The notes below the pieces were generated by a model. The model made no database searches. It was not told the DNA's origin and was given only the letters and a program-made list of their open reading frames with translations. A stretch of DNA of 64,000 bases from Pseudomonas wuhanensis (GTDB taxonomy: Bacteria; Pseudomonadota; Gammaproteobacteria; Pseudomonadales; Pseudomonadaceae), in contig NZ_CP117430.1 of NCBI RefSeq assembly GCF_030687395.1, positions 2,418,001 through 2,482,000 on the forward strand. Reading direction: 5' to 3'. The position numbers were made by a program, and so were the translations under genes. This document shows, piece by piece, positions 32,352 through 46,378 of the stretch (position 1 is its first letter; each line of letters opens with the position of its first letter).

Positions 32352-33113
32352 TTAGTCCAACGTATCGACTTTCACCCGCAGAGTCATGTCATCCCGGCCC
32401 TGAGTCGAGTAGCTGCGGGTCAGGCCCTGTTTATCGGCCTGAGTCTGGCGATTTACGCCGGCCAGGGTGATCCACTCGCCCAGTCGGCCGCTGACCGTTG
32501 TGTCGGTACTTTGCACGTTCACTACATCGGGACGTTCCTGGCTCATCCGGTCACGGTTAGTACTGATTGCCAGATGAACGATGTCGCCGGTGACGCTGGC
32601 GGTGACGTAGAAACCTTGGGTGACATTGCGGTATTCGGTCTGGCTGCGCAGGTCGCCATAGCTGTCGGTCTGGGTGCTGGTGAGCGGCACGCTCTGGCCG
32701 ACCTGGATCAGCGCCGGTGTGCCTTCGCTGGCCTGAACCTGCTGGATGCCGCCGTCACGGCTGTCGGTGCTGCGGTTGATGATGCGCGTCTGGCTCGGCT
32801 TGGCGCCGTTCACCGAATACCCCTGATCACCCTGGAAATTGTTTTCGTTGGTGTCGACGGTGATCAGCAAGCGCTTGGCGGCCACATCGAGTTGGCCGAT
32901 CACGGCCTTAAGTTCGTCGATCTTGCGCTGTTCTGCGTTGACGATTAGCTGATTGCCATAGGCGCTGACCTTGCCCTCGTTGCCGATGAAATTCTGCGCC
33001 ACCGGCAGCAAGTCGGCGCTGGTGCGATAGTTCAGGGGCACGATCTCGGTGGCGGCCATTACCGAAAAACTGCAGGTCAGTAGCAGCGTGGTGAGCAGGG
33101 TGCGTAGGGACAT
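32352..33113 (-). CDS. Exported secretin N-terminal (STN/N0-like) domain protein
   Basis: 253-aa protein with a signal peptide (MSLRTLLTTLLLTCSFSVMAA); the ATG at 33113 has GGAG 8 bp upstream. The mature N-terminus TEIVPLNYRTSADLLPVAQNFIGNEGKVSAYGNQLIVNAEQRKIDELKAVIGQLDVAAKRLLITVDT is the secretin N-domain fold. The remainder (SVPLTSTQTDSYGDLRSQTEYRNVTQGFYVTASVTGD...) resembles the beta-rich start of secretin domains but stops before any membrane-inserting region. No secretion-system genes are nearby. Function unknown. Confidence 0.72.
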   Translation of the reverse strand: MSLRTLLTTLLLTCSFSVMAATEIVPLNYRTSADLLPVAQNFIGNEGKVSAYGNQLIVNAEQRKIDELKAVIGQLDVAAKRLLITVDTNENNFQGDQGYSVNGAKPSQTRIINRSTDSRDGGIQQVQASEGTPALIQVGQSVPLTSTQTDSYGDLRSQTEYRNVTQGFYVTASVTGDIVHLAISTNRDRMSQERPDVVNVQSTDTTVSGRLGEWITLAGVNRQTQADKQGLTRSYSTQGRDDMTLRVKVDTLD

Positions 33114-33191
33114 GTCCGTTTCTCCGCAAATCAAAGGTTTGATATTGCCAGTTTGTCGGCACGTCGTGGTGCGAGTTGAATCACAGGCAGC

Positions 33192-33223
33192 AAAACGCCC
33201 CGGCATCGAAGGATGGCGGGGCG
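33192..33223 (-). terminator. Terminator after the roxA-GNAT pair
   Basis: Minus strand: CGCCCCG-N-CGGGGCG type stem followed by TTTTG, about 40 bp past the acetyltransferase stop. Confidence 0.7.
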
Positions 33224-33262
33224 CTCTGTGGTGTTCCTGATGTGCCTTTGTGGTGAGGGGTC

Positions 33263-33688
33263 TTAAGCCAAGTGGCGCACCATGTCCACATGCGGAATTC
33301 CGGCTTCCAGGAACTCCTCACTGACCATGCTGAAACCCAAACGCTCATAGAACGCCGTGGCCTGCACTTGCGCGCTCAGCATCTGCTGCTTCAGCCCGCG
33401 CTCCTCGGCTTCACCGATCACTGCTTGCATCAGCGCATCGCCGACTTTCAAGCCGCGCCAGTCCTTGAGCACCGACACTCGGCCGATGTGACCATCTGGC
33501 AACAACCGGGCGGTGCCGATCGGGAAGTCGCCTTCAAAGGCCAGAAAGTGGACTGCCGTTGCGTCATCAGCATCCCATTCCAGCTCAGGCGGAACGGATT
33601 GCTCGGCGATGAACACCGTCTCACGAATGCGCCGGATCTCGGCGTTGTCCTTTTGCCAGTCTGCGACACGTACGTGAATTTTATTCAT
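33263..33688 (-). CDS. GNAT family N-acetyltransferase (ElaA-like)
   Basis: 141-aa acetyltransferase. The ATG at 33688 lies inside the last codons of roxA (overlapping GATGAATAA), so the two are translationally coupled. Motif A with the acetyl-CoA loop is read as HIGRVSVLKDWRGLKVGDALMQAVIGEA, and motif B as QVQATAFYERLGFSMVSEEFLEAGIPHVDM. The substrate is not known. Confidence 0.85.
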   Translation of the reverse strand: MNKIHVRVADWQKDNAEIRRIRETVFIAEQSVPPELEWDADDATAVHFLAFEGDFPIGTARLLPDGHIGRVSVLKDWRGLKVGDALMQAVIGEAEERGLKQQMLSAQVQATAFYERLGFSMVSEEFLEAGIPHVDMVRHLA

Positions 33689-34850
33689 CGGCAAACCCCA
33701 GGCTTCCCTGCTTGATCAGTTCACACAGCAGGCCGCGGCCGTCTTCATCGCTCAGCCAGTCGCCGAGATTGTCGACGTGCAGTGCATCGGCGGCGCAGAT
33801 CATCTTCAGCAGCTCGCGCAGTTTGCCCGGCAGATAACGGCTCTGACCGCTGGCAAACAGCAGCAGGTCGTCATCAACTTCCGACCAGGCCAAGCGCGCG
33901 CTCGGGTTGCGGATCAGCACCGCGCCTTGCTCGAGGCTGGCAAGCAGGTCGTCTTCTTCGATCTCTTCCGGGCCAACCACGAGTTCCGGGTAGCGCGGCT
34001 CGGTCATGAACTGGCCGAACCAGGTCAGCAGCAGGCGCTCGTCGCTCATGTGCTCGGCGAGCAGGCTTTTCAGGCGATCGAGGGCGTCGTGCTGGATCTG
34101 ATGAGGATCGGCCGCTGGCAGGGCGTCAGCGTCGGTGTAACGCTCTTCGTCCGACAGGAACTGGCTGAGGAAATCGGTGAAGTGGGTCAGCACTTCAGCG
34201 GCGCTCGGCGCGCGGAAACCAACCGAATAGGTCATGCAGTCATCGACGGCCACGCCGCAGTGGGCCAGGCGTGGCGGCAGGTAGAGCATGTCGCCCGGTT
34301 CCAGTACCCATTCGTCGGTGGCGTCGAAGTCGGCGAGGATGCGCAGGTCGGCGTGTTGCAGCAACGGGCTCTCGGAATCGCACATCTGGCCGATTTTCCA
34401 GTTGCGCTTGCCGTGACCCTGCAGCAGGAACACGTCGTAGTTATCGAAGTGCGGACCAACGCTGCCACCCGGAGCGGCGAAGCTGATCATCACATCGTCG
34501 ACACGCCAGCTCGGCAGAAAGCGGAAGTTTTCCAGCAGCTCAGCGACTTCCGGCACGAATTGGTCGACGGCTTGCACCAGCAGAGTCCATTCACGTTCCG
34601 GCAGTTTGCTGAATTCGTCTTCGGCGAACGGGCCGCGGCGCAATTCCCAAGGGCGCTCGCCGTGCTCGATCACCAGGCGCGATTCGACTTCTTCTTCCAG
34701 CGCCAGGCCGGCCAGTTCGTCGGCGTCGATCGGGCTTTCGAAATCAGGAATCGCCTGGCGGATCAGCAGGGGTTTTTTCTGCCAGTAGTCGCGCAGGAAT
34801 TCGCGCGCCGTGATGCCGCCCAGAAGTTGAAGAGGAATGTCAGGATTCAT
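33681..34850 (-). CDS. roxA: Ribosomal protein uL16 3-hydroxylase (cupin/JmjC oxygenase)
   Basis: 389-aa 2-oxoglutarate/Fe(II) oxygenase of the YcfD/RoxA family, which hydroxylates an arginine in ribosomal protein L16. The metal-binding HxD is in SVGPHFDNYDVFLLQGHGKRNW, and the distal histidine in PPRLAHCGVAV. The start MNPDIPLQLLGGITAREFLRDYWQKKPLLIRQA is family-typical; an ORF extension of eight codons is discarded. The C-terminal half is the winged-helix dimer region. It lies just downstream of purB. Confidence 0.92.
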   Translation of the reverse strand: MNPDIPLQLLGGITAREFLRDYWQKKPLLIRQAIPDFESPIDADELAGLALEEEVESRLVIEHGERPWELRRGPFAEDEFSKLPEREWTLLVQAVDQFVPEVAELLENFRFLPSWRVDDVMISFAAPGGSVGPHFDNYDVFLLQGHGKRNWKIGQMCDSESPLLQHADLRILADFDATDEWVLEPGDMLYLPPRLAHCGVAVDDCMTYSVGFRAPSAAEVLTHFTDFLSQFLSDEERYTDADALPAADPHQIQHDALDRLKSLLAEHMSDERLLLTWFGQFMTEPRYPELVVGPEEIEEDDLLASLEQGAVLIRNPSARLAWSEVDDDLLLFASGQSRYLPGKLRELLKMICAADALHVDNLGDWLSDEDGRGLLCELIKQGSLGFADE

Positions 34851-34889
34851 GTGTAACCTATTGAAAAAAAGCACTTTTCAGACGGGAAT

Positions 34890-34914
34890 AAAAACGCCCG
34901 GCGCTGCCGGGCGT
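34890..34914 (-). terminator. Terminator of purB
   Basis: Minus strand: ACGCCCGGC-AGC-GCCGGGCGT followed by TTTT, 22 bp after the purB stop. RoxA downstream therefore probably has its own promoter or depends on readthrough. Confidence 0.85.
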
Positions 34915-34936
34915 CTCAAACGGGTAGAGCGGTCGA

Positions 34937-36394
<1,458 letters not shown>

Positions 36395-36434
36395 TTACGC
36401 GTTACTGACTACAAAGCGGTATTGCGGGCGCGGT

Positions 36435-37058
36435 TCAGCTGCTGCGCATCAGCGGGTAAAGCTCTTTAAGCAATTTGCGCCGGCTGATCACCAACTGCCA
36501 GCGATGACCACCCAACTGCCGCCACAGGCGTGCCGAGCGGATCCCGGCCAGCAACAGCGCGCGAATCTTCGAGGCATTGCTCGGTTGCTGCAGGTTGCGC
36601 ATGTCGCCATGCACCTGAATCCGTTGGCGCAGGGTGCTCAGGGTGTCCTGATACAGCGCACCGCAGGCGGCGATCACGTTTTCGTGAGCCGGCCCGAAGT
36701 GCTCGACCTGGGACTGAATCTGCGGCAGACGCTTGCCGATTTCGTCCAGCATGTCGCCACGTTTGGCCAGCTGACGCTCCAGCCCCAGCATCGCCAGGGC
36801 ATAGCGCAGCGGTTCGCGCTGAAGAGTGCTGGGGTCGCGCTCCAAGGCGCCGATCAGGGCGCGGTAACCGTCACGCAGGTTGATGTCGTCACCGCCATAG
36901 ACTTCCAGCGTGTCCTTGGGGTCGCGAATCAACAGGCTGCCGAGCATGCAGGTCAGGCCGGCTTCGTTGGTCTGGCCGGTCTTGGCGATCTTGTCGACCA
37001 GCACGGCGGCGAGAAATACACCGCCCAGGGCTGTCAGTTGCTCCTGAGTCGGGCTCAT
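36435..37058 (-). CDS. hflD: HflD family lysogenization regulator homologue
   Basis: 207-aa all-helical protein ([29 protein letters not shown]). In E. coli HflD binds phage lambda CII and is peripheral to the membrane; its native role is unclear. Length is normal. The start overlaps the mnmA stop by 4 bp, so it is co-translated with the tRNA thiolase. Confidence 0.93.
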   Translation of the reverse strand: MSPTQEQLTALGGVFLAAVLVDKIAKTGQTNEAGLTCMLGSLLIRDPKDTLEVYGGDDINLRDGYRALIGALERDPSTLQREPLRYALAMLGLERQLAKRGDMLDEIGKRLPQIQSQVEHFGPAHENVIAACGALYQDTLSTLRQRIQVHGDMRNLQQPSNASKIRALLLAGIRSARLWRQLGGHRWQLVISRRKLLKELYPLMRSS

Positions 37059-38188
37059 GAACGCTGACCCTTGCTGGTCCAGGGTTCGGCCACTTCGATC
37101 ACGCCGCCGCCAAGGCAGATTTCACCGTCGTAGAACACCACGGATTGGCCTGGGGTGACCGCGCGTTGTGGGTCATCGAAGGTCGCGCGGTAGCCGGTGG
37201 CGGTCTTTTCCAGCGTACAAGGCTGGTCGCTCTGGCGATAACGCACCTTGGCGGTCAATTTGCGCGGCTCGGTCAAGTCGATCGGGTTGACCCAATAGAT
37301 GTCCGAGGCGAGCAGGGCGCGGGAGAACAAATAAGGGTGATCGTTGCCCTGGCCAACGATCAGCTCGTTGTGTTCCAGGTCCTTGATCAGCACGTACCAC
37401 GGCTCGTCACCGGCGTCTTTCAAGCCGCCGATGCCCAGGCCCTGACGCTGGCCGATGGTGTGATACATCAGGCCGTGGTGACGGCCGATGACTTCGCCTT
37501 CGGTGGTCTTGATCTCGCCTGGCTGTGCCGGCAGGTATTGCTTGAGGAAGTCGCTGAAGCGGCGTTCGCCGATAAAACAAATCCCGGTGGAATCCTTTTT
37601 CTTCGCGGTGGCCAGGTCGTGTTTCTCGGCAATCGCACGGACTTCGGGTTTTTCCAGCTCGCCGACCGGGAACAGCGTCTTGGCGATCTGTTCGCCGCCG
37701 ACGGCGTGCAGGAAGTAGCTCTGGTCCTTGTTCGGATCCAGGCCCTTGAGCAATTCGGTACGACCATCGATGTCGCGGCGGCGCACGTAGTGGCCGGTGG
37801 CAATCAGATCGGCGCCGAGCATCATGGCGTAATCGAGGAACGCCTTGAACTTGATCTCGCGGTTGCACAGGATGTCCGGGTTCGGCGTGCGGCCGGCCTT
37901 GTATTCGGCCAGGAAGTGCTCGAACACGTTGTCCCAGTACTCGGCGGCGAAGTTGGCGGTGTGCAGCTTGATGCCAATCTTGTCGCACACGGCCTGAGCG
38001 TCCGCCAGGTCATCCATGGCGGTGCAGTATTCCGTTCCATCGTCTTCTTCCCAGTTCTTCATGAACAGGCCTTCCACCTCATAACCCTGCTCGATCAGCA
38101 GGAGGGCGGAAACGGAAGAGTCCACGCCGCCGGACATACCGACAATGACGCGCTTCTTTTGTGTGGCAGAAGGGGCTGGATCACGCAT
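37055..38188 (-). CDS. mnmA: tRNA-specific 2-thiouridylase MnmA
   Basis: 377-aa enzyme that makes 2-thiouridine at U34 of Lys, Glu and Gln tRNAs, taking sulfur from the Tus relay encoded at 59.4-60.8 kb. The ATP-binding SGGVDSS P-loop is at the N-terminus. Catalytic cysteines are in [12 protein letters not shown] and [32 protein letters not shown] is also conserved. Confidence 0.97.
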   Translation of the reverse strand: MRDPAPSATQKKRVIVGMSGGVDSSVSALLLIEQGYEVEGLFMKNWEEDDGTEYCTAMDDLADAQAVCDKIGIKLHTANFAAEYWDNVFEHFLAEYKAGRTPNPDILCNREIKFKAFLDYAMMLGADLIATGHYVRRRDIDGRTELLKGLDPNKDQSYFLHAVGGEQIAKTLFPVGELEKPEVRAIAEKHDLATAKKKDSTGICFIGERRFSDFLKQYLPAQPGEIKTTEGEVIGRHHGLMYHTIGQRQGLGIGGLKDAGDEPWYVLIKDLEHNELIVGQGNDHPYLFSRALLASDIYWVNPIDLTEPRKLTAKVRYRQSDQPCTLEKTATGYRATFDDPQRAVTPGQSVVFYDGEICLGGGVIEVAEPWTSKGQRS

Positions 38189-38247
38189 AGGGATTTAATG
38201 AGTGTCTTGAAAAAGGACGCGATTCTAGCAGGCTCAAGCCTGCAAGG

Positions 38248-38694
38248 CTAAAGAGAAGGGCGGATCAGCTCGAGGCTGAAGTGTTTACCGTCCAGATAAT
38301 CATCGATGCAGCGGATGATCAGCTCACTGCGCCAGTTTGCGCGCTGTTGCAGCAGTTCGTCACGCGTCAGCCATTTCGCGCCGACAATACCGTCGTCCAA
38401 TTGATAATCCGGGTGGTGTTTCAACGCTTTGGCGGTGAAGCAGACGCGTTGATAGGTCACGCCGTTGCTTGGGGCGGTGTAGAGATAAATGCCTACCACG
38501 CCGGTCGGCTCGACGTCCCAGCCGGTTTCTTCAAGGGTTTCGCGTATGGCGGCTTCGATCAGGGTTTCTTCCGGGTCCAGATGGCCGGCGGGCTGGTTGA
38601 GCACCGTTCGTCCGTGCTTGGACTCTTCGACCATCAGGAAGCGACCGTTGTCTTCGACAATGGTGGCGACGGTGATGTGGGGTAGCCAATCCAT
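38248..38694 (-). CDS. nudJ: Nudix hydrolase (NudJ type)
   Basis: 148-aa pyrophosphatase. The Nudix box GHLDPEETLIEAAIRETLEETGW is complete (GX5EX7REUXEEXGU). The ATG at 38694 with AGGAAG upstream is chosen; the longer ORF crosses a REP pair. In E. coli NudJ (with mnmA-hflD-purB downstream, as here) hydrolyses HMP-PP and nucleoside di/triphosphates. Confidence 0.9.
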   Translation of the reverse strand: MDWLPHITVATIVEDNGRFLMVEESKHGRTVLNQPAGHLDPEETLIEAAIRETLEETGWDVEPTGVVGIYLYTAPSNGVTYQRVCFTAKALKHHPDYQLDDGIVGAKWLTRDELLQQRANWRSELIIRCIDDYLDGKHFSLELIRPSL

Positions 38695-38730
38695 GAGACT
38701 TCCTCGAATTTTGAATATTGGAACCCGATC

Positions 38731-38822
38731 CTGTGGGAGCTGGCTTGCCTGCGATGGCGGTGGGTCAGTCGACATCAATGTTGAATGATAAATGGCTATC
38801 GCAGGCAAGCCAGCTCCCACAG
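38731..38822. repeat. REP pair (REPIN), variant
   Basis: Units read CTGTGGGAGCTGGCTTGCCT and the mirror AGGCAAGCCAGCTCCCACAG. The arms differ from other REPs here by compensated T/A changes in the central stem. Confidence 0.9.
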
Positions 38823-38863
38823 GTTTTTGTTTCGGCAGATTGATATGTGTAAAAGTCAGAAGC

Positions 38864-38892
38864 AGAAACCCCGGCACTGGGCCGGGGCTTCT
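38864..38892 (-). terminator. Terminator of idh
   Basis: Minus strand: GCCCCGGCC-N-GCCGGGG stem with flanking AGAA/TTCT, ending in TTTCTG. It lies 17 bp after the idh stop. Confidence 0.7.
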
Positions 38893-38908
38893 TTGCATCC
38901 TTACAACC

Positions 38909-41627
<2,719 letters not shown>

Positions 41628-42884
41628 ATGGGATACAAGAAGATTCAGGTTCCAGCCGTCGGCGACAAAATCACCGTCAACGCGGACCATTCTCTCAATG
41701 TTCCTAACAACCCGATCATCCCCTTCATTGAAGGTGATGGTATTGGCGTTGATATCAGCCCGGTCATGATCAAGGTTGTCGATGCTGCTGTTAAGAAGGC
41801 TTACGGCGGCGAACGCAAAATTTCCTGGATGGAAGTCTACGCCGGGGAGAAAGCGACTCAGGTTTACGATCAGGACACCTGGCTACCTCAGGAAACCCTG
41901 GACGCGGTCAAGGATTACGTGGTTTCCATCAAGGGCCCTCTGACCACGCCGGTCGGCGGCGGCATCCGTTCGCTGAACGTGGCCCTGCGCCAGCAACTCG
42001 ACCTGTATGTGTGCCTGCGTCCGGTGCGCTGGTTCGAAGGCGTACCTAGCCCGGTCAAGAAGCCAGGCGACGTCGACATGACGATCTTCCGCGAAAACTC
42101 GGAAGACATTTATGCCGGTATCGAATGGAAGGCCGGTTCGCCGGAAGCGACCAAGGTCATCAAGTTCCTTAAAGAAGAAATGGGCGTCACCAAGATCCGT
42201 TTCGACGAAAACTGCGGTATCGGCGTCAAGCCGGTCTCCCTGGAAGGCACCAAGCGTCTGGCGCGCAAGGCCCTGCAGTATGTGGTCGACAACGATCGCG
42301 ACTCGCTGACCATCGTGCACAAAGGCAACATCATGAAGTTCACCGAAGGTGCCTTCAAGGAATGGGCCTACGAAGTGGCCGCTGAAGAATTCGGCGCGAC
42401 CCTGCTCGACGGCGGCCCGTGGATGCAGTTCAAGAACCCGAAAACCGGCAAGAACGTCATCGTCAAGGACGCCATCGCCGACGCCATGCTCCAGCAGATC
42501 CTGCTGCGCCCGGCCGAGTACGATGTGATCGCGACCCTGAACCTGAACGGCGACTACCTCTCCGACGCCCTGGCGGCCGAAGTGGGCGGTATCGGTATCG
42601 CGCCGGGTGCCAACCTGTCCGACACCGTGGCCATGTTCGAAGCGACCCACGGTACTGCGCCGAAATACGCCGGCAAGGACCAGGTCAATCCGGGTTCGTT
42701 GATCCTGTCCGCCGAGATGATGCTGCGTCACATGGGCTGGACCGAAGCGGCCGACCTGATCATCAAAGGCACCAACGGCGCGATCTCCGCGAAAACCGTG
42801 ACCTATGACTTCGAACGTCTGATGGAGGGCGCCAAACTGGTTTCGTCTTCAGGGTTTGGTGATGCGCTGATTTCGCACATGTAA
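41628..42884 (+). CDS. icd: NADP-dependent isocitrate dehydrogenase, dimeric type
   Basis: 418-aa TCA enzyme, close to E. coli Icd. The ATG at 41628 ([17 protein letters not shown]) has GGAG 6 bp upstream; the longer ORF is rejected. Substrate-binding [15 protein letters not shown] contains S115, equivalent to the serine phosphorylated by AceK. NADP and active-site parts [14 protein letters not shown] and [30 protein letters not shown] are intact. Reversible inactivation of this enzyme would send isocitrate to AceA; aceK itself is not in the window. Confidence 0.98.
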   Translation: MGYKKIQVPAVGDKITVNADHSLNVPNNPIIPFIEGDGIGVDISPVMIKVVDAAVKKAYGGERKISWMEVYAGEKATQVYDQDTWLPQETLDAVKDYVVSIKGPLTTPVGGGIRSLNVALRQQLDLYVCLRPVRWFEGVPSPVKKPGDVDMTIFRENSEDIYAGIEWKAGSPEATKVIKFLKEEMGVTKIRFDENCGIGVKPVSLEGTKRLARKALQYVVDNDRDSLTIVHKGNIMKFTEGAFKEWAYEVAAEEFGATLLDGGPWMQFKNPKTGKNVIVKDAIADAMLQQILLRPAEYDVIATLNLNGDYLSDALAAEVGGIGIAPGANLSDTVAMFEATHGTAPKYAGKDQVNPGSLILSAEMMLRHMGWTEAADLIIKGTNGAISAKTVTYDFERLMEGAKLVSSSGFGDALISHM

Positions 42885-42900
42885 GCGGATTTATGTAACA

Positions 42901-42927
42901 AAAAAACCGCCTTCGGGCGGTTTTTTT
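42901..42927. terminator. Terminator shared by icd and cspD
   Basis: AAAAAACCGCC-TTCG-GGCGGTTTTTTT: a symmetric stem usable by icd (plus) and cspD (minus). Confidence 0.92.
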
Positions 42928-42948
42928 ATGACTGGATGACAGATTGCA

Positions 42949-43230
42949 TCAGCTAGGCACTTTTTCTTGCTGGAGGGCAGGTGTGGTCTGTTCGTTCGGG
43001 GATGTGGCAGACGCGATCTTTACTGCATGCAAGCCTTTGGGGCCCTGAACGATCTCGAAGCTAACGATCTGTCCAGCTTTGAGGGTTTTGTATCCATCCA
43101 TCTCAATGGCCGAATAGTGGGCAAAGAAATCGATTTCTTTTCCATCCTCGTCACGACCTTCTCTGGCGTCGGTGTTAATGAAACCGAACCCCTTGGCATT
43201 GTTGAACCATTTCACCTTGCCAACTGACAT
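42949..43230 (-). CDS. cspD: Cold-shock domain protein CspD
   Basis: 93-aa single-stranded nucleic-acid binder. RNP motifs [12 protein letters not shown] and DFFAHYSAI are clear. The ATG at 43230 (MSVGKVKWF) has AGAGGGA 7 bp upstream, whereas in-frame ATGs just before it are too close to that site. The C-terminal extension ([19 protein letters not shown]) is longer than in small Csp proteins, as in CspD. It is divergent from clpS, a gene order shared with many gamma-proteobacteria. Confidence 0.93.
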   Translation of the reverse strand: MSVGKVKWFNNAKGFGFINTDAREGRDEDGKEIDFFAHYSAIEMDGYKTLKAGQIVSFEIVQGPKGLHAVKIASATSPNEQTTPALQQEKVPS

Positions 43231-43455
43231 ACCCATATCCCTCTGCAACAGACTCCATCACTGGAGTATCATCCAGTTAATCCGCAGTCTAATCTTGCAA
43301 ATAAGATTGACTCCGCGGACCTTTTTTACCCACTGTGGGCTCTATTGGTTGTAACACCGATTTTCCGATAGTCAAGGTGACCGGGCAGTCGGAGTTGAAA
43401 ACGTTCATAAGCGCCCCCACCACTGTATTTGCACAACTGACGAACCTTTCTTTCC

Positions 43456-43818
43456 ATGCATGCAATCAGCCAGATTCGACTAACATTCAATCAGGATCGC
43501 CCTGATTTACACGACGACGATTCCGCAGGCATTGCTGTTCAGGAGGCTAAGCCTGCTTTACAGGCGCCGCCTATGTACAAGGTGGTTTTGTTCAACGATG
43601 ACTACACACCGATGGATTTCGTCGTCGAAGTGCTCGAGGTGTTTTTTAACCTGAATCGCGAGCTGGCGACCAAGGTCATGCTGGCCGTTCATACAGAAGG
43701 ACGGGCAGTATGTGGAGTGTTTACCCGCGACATCGCCGAGACCAAGGCCATGCAGGTCAACCAGTACGCCAGGGAAAGCCAGCATCCGCTACTCTGTGAA
43801 ATCGAGAAGGACGGTTAA
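43456..43818 (+). CDS. clpS: ATP-dependent Clp protease adaptor ClpS
   Basis: 120-aa adaptor that delivers N-degron substrates to ClpAP. The N-end binding pocket region [22 protein letters not shown] and the conserved [20 protein letters not shown] are present after a flexible N-terminal tail that enters ClpA. It lies 30 bp upstream of clpA in the same operon. Confidence 0.97.
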   Translation: MHAISQIRLTFNQDRPDLHDDDSAGIAVQEAKPALQAPPMYKVVLFNDDYTPMDFVVEVLEVFFNLNRELATKVMLAVHTEGRAVCGVFTRDIAETKAMQVNQYARESQHPLLCEIEKDG

Positions 43819-43848
43819 TCGCCGACCACTTGGGTATGAGGTGAAGCT

Positions 43849-46119
43849 ATGTTAAACCGCGAGCTCGAAGTCACCCTCAATCTTGCCTTCAAGGAGGCTC
43901 GTTCGAAGCGTCATGAATTCATGACCGTCGAACACCTGCTGCTGGCCCTATTGGATAATGAGGCTGCCGCTACCGTTTTGCGTGCCTGCGGCGCAAACCT
44001 CGACAAACTCAAGCATGACCTGCAGGAGTTCATCGACTCCACCACGCCATTGATCCCCTTGCATGACGAGGATCGTGAAACCCAGCCAACCCTGGGCTTC
44101 CAGCGTGTACTGCAACGTGCTGTCTTTCACGTACAGAGCTCGGGCAAACGCGAAGTGACTGGCGCCAACGTGCTGGTCGCGATCTTCAGTGAGCAAGAGA
44201 GTCAGGCAGTGTTTCTGCTGAAACAGCAGAGCGTTGCGCGCATCGATGTCGTCAACTACATCGCCCATGGCATTTCCAAAGTGCCGGGGCATGGCGATCA
44301 CTCTGAAGGTGAACAAGATATGCAGGACGACGAGGGCGGTGAGTCTTCTTCTTCAGGCAATCCTCTGGATGCTTATGCCAGCAACCTCAACGAACTCGCG
44401 CGCCAGGGTCGTATCGATCCGTTGGTAGGCCGTGAGCTGGAGGTCGAGCGCGTCGCGCAGATCCTGGCGCGTCGTCGCAAAAACAATCCGCTGCTGGTGG
44501 GCGAGGCGGGCGTGGGTAAAACCGCGATTGCCGAAGGCCTGGCCAAACGCATTGTTGATAACCAGGTGCCGGACCTGCTGGCCAACAGCGTGGTGTATTC
44601 CCTCGATCTGGGGGCCTTGCTGGCCGGAACCAAATACCGCGGCGATTTCGAGAAGCGTTTCAAGGCGCTGCTCAATGAGCTGAAAAAACGTCCGCAGGCG
44701 ATCCTGTTCATCGACGAGATCCACACCATCATCGGTGCGGGCGCTGCGTCCGGTGGCGTCATGGATGCTTCGAACCTGCTCAAGCCGTTGCTGTCTTCGG
44801 GCGATATTCGCTGCATCGGTTCGACCACGTTCCAGGAATTCCGTGGGATCTTCGAGAAGGACCGTGCTCTGGCTCGGCGCTTCCAGAAGGTCGATGTGTC
44901 GGAACCTTCGGTGGAAGACACCATTGGCATCCTGCGTGGCCTGAAGGGGCGTTTCGAAGCGCACCACAACATCGAATACAGCGATGAAGCCCTGCGCGCT
45001 GCTGCTGAACTGGCCTCGCGTTACATCAATGACCGGCACATGCCGGACAAGGCCATCGACGTCATCGACGAGGCGGGTGCGTATCAGCGTCTGCAGCCGA
45101 TCGAGAAGCGCGTGAAGCGCATCGAAGTGGCTCAGGTCGAGGACATTGTCGCGAAAATCGCGCGAATTCCGCCAAAGCACGTCACCAGTTCCGACAAAGA
45201 GCTGCTGCGTAACCTTGAGCGTGACCTGAAGCTCACGGTATTTGGTCAGGATGCCGCGATCGACTCGCTGTCGACCGCGATCAAACTGTCCCGTGCCGGC
45301 CTCAAGTCGCCTGACAAGCCCGTCGGTTCGTTCCTGTTCGCAGGGCCGACCGGTGTTGGTAAAACCGAAGCCGCGCGGCAACTGGCCAAGGCGTTGGGGG
45401 TCGAGCTGGTTCGCTTCGACATGTCCGAGTACATGGAGCGCCACACCGTATCGCGTCTGATCGGTGCGCCTCCAGGCTATGTCGGGTTCGATCAGGGCGG
45501 TCTGCTGACCGAAGCCATCACCAAGCAGCCTCACTGCGTGCTGTTGCTCGATGAAATCGAGAAGGCGCATCCGGAAGTCTTCAACCTGCTGTTGCAGGTC
45601 ATGGACCACGGTACGCTGACCGATAACAACGGGCGCAAGGCGGACTTCCGTAACGTGATCGTCATCATGACGACCAACGCCGGTGCCGAGACCGCAGCGC
45701 GTGCTTCGATCGGTTTCACCTATCAGGACCATTCGTCCGATGCGATGGAAGTGATCAAGAAGAGCTTCACGCCGGAATTCCGTAACCGTCTGGACACCAT
45801 TATCCAGTTTGGTCGCCTCAGCCATGAGGTCATCAAAAGCGTGGTGGACAAGTTCCTTACCGAACTTCAGGCGCAGCTGGAAGACAAGCGTGTGCTGCTG
45901 GAAGTCACCGACGCTGCTCGCAGCTGGCTGGCGGCCGGTGGTTACGACTCAGCAATGGGCGCTCGTCCAATGGCGCGTTTGATCCAGGACAAGATCAAGC
46001 GTCCGCTGGCGGAGGAGATTCTCTTTGGTGAACTGGCCGAACATGGCGGTGTGGTACACATCGACATCAAGGACGGCGAGCTGACCTTCGAGTTCGAGAC
46101 CACGGCTGAAATGGCCTGA
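43849..46119 (+). CDS. clpA: ATP-dependent Clp protease ATPase subunit ClpA
   Basis: 756-aa AAA+ unfoldase for ClpP. The N-domain binds ClpS. Walker A motifs are at 218-224 (GEAGVGK) and 499-506 (GPTGVGKT), with Walker B LFIDEIHTI and LLLDEIEKAH. A linker rich in E/D/S (about 140-170) follows the N-domain. clpP is not in the window. Confidence 0.98.
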   Translation: MLNRELEVTLNLAFKEARSKRHEFMTVEHLLLALLDNEAAATVLRACGANLDKLKHDLQEFIDSTTPLIPLHDEDRETQPTLGFQRVLQRAVFHVQSSGKREVTGANVLVAIFSEQESQAVFLLKQQSVARIDVVNYIAHGISKVPGHGDHSEGEQDMQDDEGGESSSSGNPLDAYASNLNELARQGRIDPLVGRELEVERVAQILARRRKNNPLLVGEAGVGKTAIAEGLAKRIVDNQVPDLLANSVVYSLDLGALLAGTKYRGDFEKRFKALLNELKKRPQAILFIDEIHTIIGAGAASGGVMDASNLLKPLLSSGDIRCIGSTTFQEFRGIFEKDRALARRFQKVDVSEPSVEDTIGILRGLKGRFEAHHNIEYSDEALRAAAELASRYINDRHMPDKAIDVIDEAGAYQRLQPIEKRVKRIEVAQVEDIVAKIARIPPKHVTSSDKELLRNLERDLKLTVFGQDAAIDSLSTAIKLSRAGLKSPDKPVGSFLFAGPTGVGKTEAARQLAKALGVELVRFDMSEYMERHTVSRLIGAPPGYVGFDQGGLLTEAITKQPHCVLLLDEIEKAHPEVFNLLLQVMDHGTLTDNNGRKADFRNVIVIMTTNAGAETAARASIGFTYQDHSSDAMEVIKKSFTPEFRNRLDTIIQFGRLSHEVIKSVVDKFLTELQAQLEDKRVLLEVTDAARSWLAAGGYDSAMGARPMARLIQDKIKRPLAEEILFGELAEHGGVVHIDIKDGELTFEFETTAEMA

Positions 46120-46138
46120 CGTTAAACCGCAACAAAGC

Positions 46139-46163
46139 AAAAAGGCGCCGATTGGCGCCTTTT
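46139..46163 (+). terminator. Terminator of clpSA
   Basis: AAAAAGGCGCC-GATT-GGCGCCTTTTT, 20 bp after the clpA stop. Confidence 0.9.
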
Positions 46164-46200
46164 TGCTGTCTGGTCGATTTCAAGCGATAAACACAAAACC

Positions 46201-46292
46201 CTGTGGGAGCGGGCTTGCCCGCGAAGGCGGCGGCACATTCAGCATCCAAGTAAGCAGACCCACCGCTATCGCGGGCAAGTCCGCTCCCACAG
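46201..46292. repeat. REP pair (REPIN)
   Basis: CTGTGGGAGCGGGCTTGCCC and its mirror, spacer about 35 nt, between the clpA and infA terminators. Confidence 0.9.
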
Positions 46293-46338
46293 GATCTGTG
46301 CAATGGCTCGAAATGTGGCAGCTAATTCCCACACAAAC

Positions 46339-46366
46339 AAAAACGCCCGGCATAGCCGGGCGTTTT
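46339..46366 (-). terminator. Terminator of infA
   Basis: Minus strand: ACGCCCGGC-TAT-GCCGGGCGT followed by TTTTTG. Confidence 0.88.
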
Positions 46367-46378
46367 GTATTGACTTGA

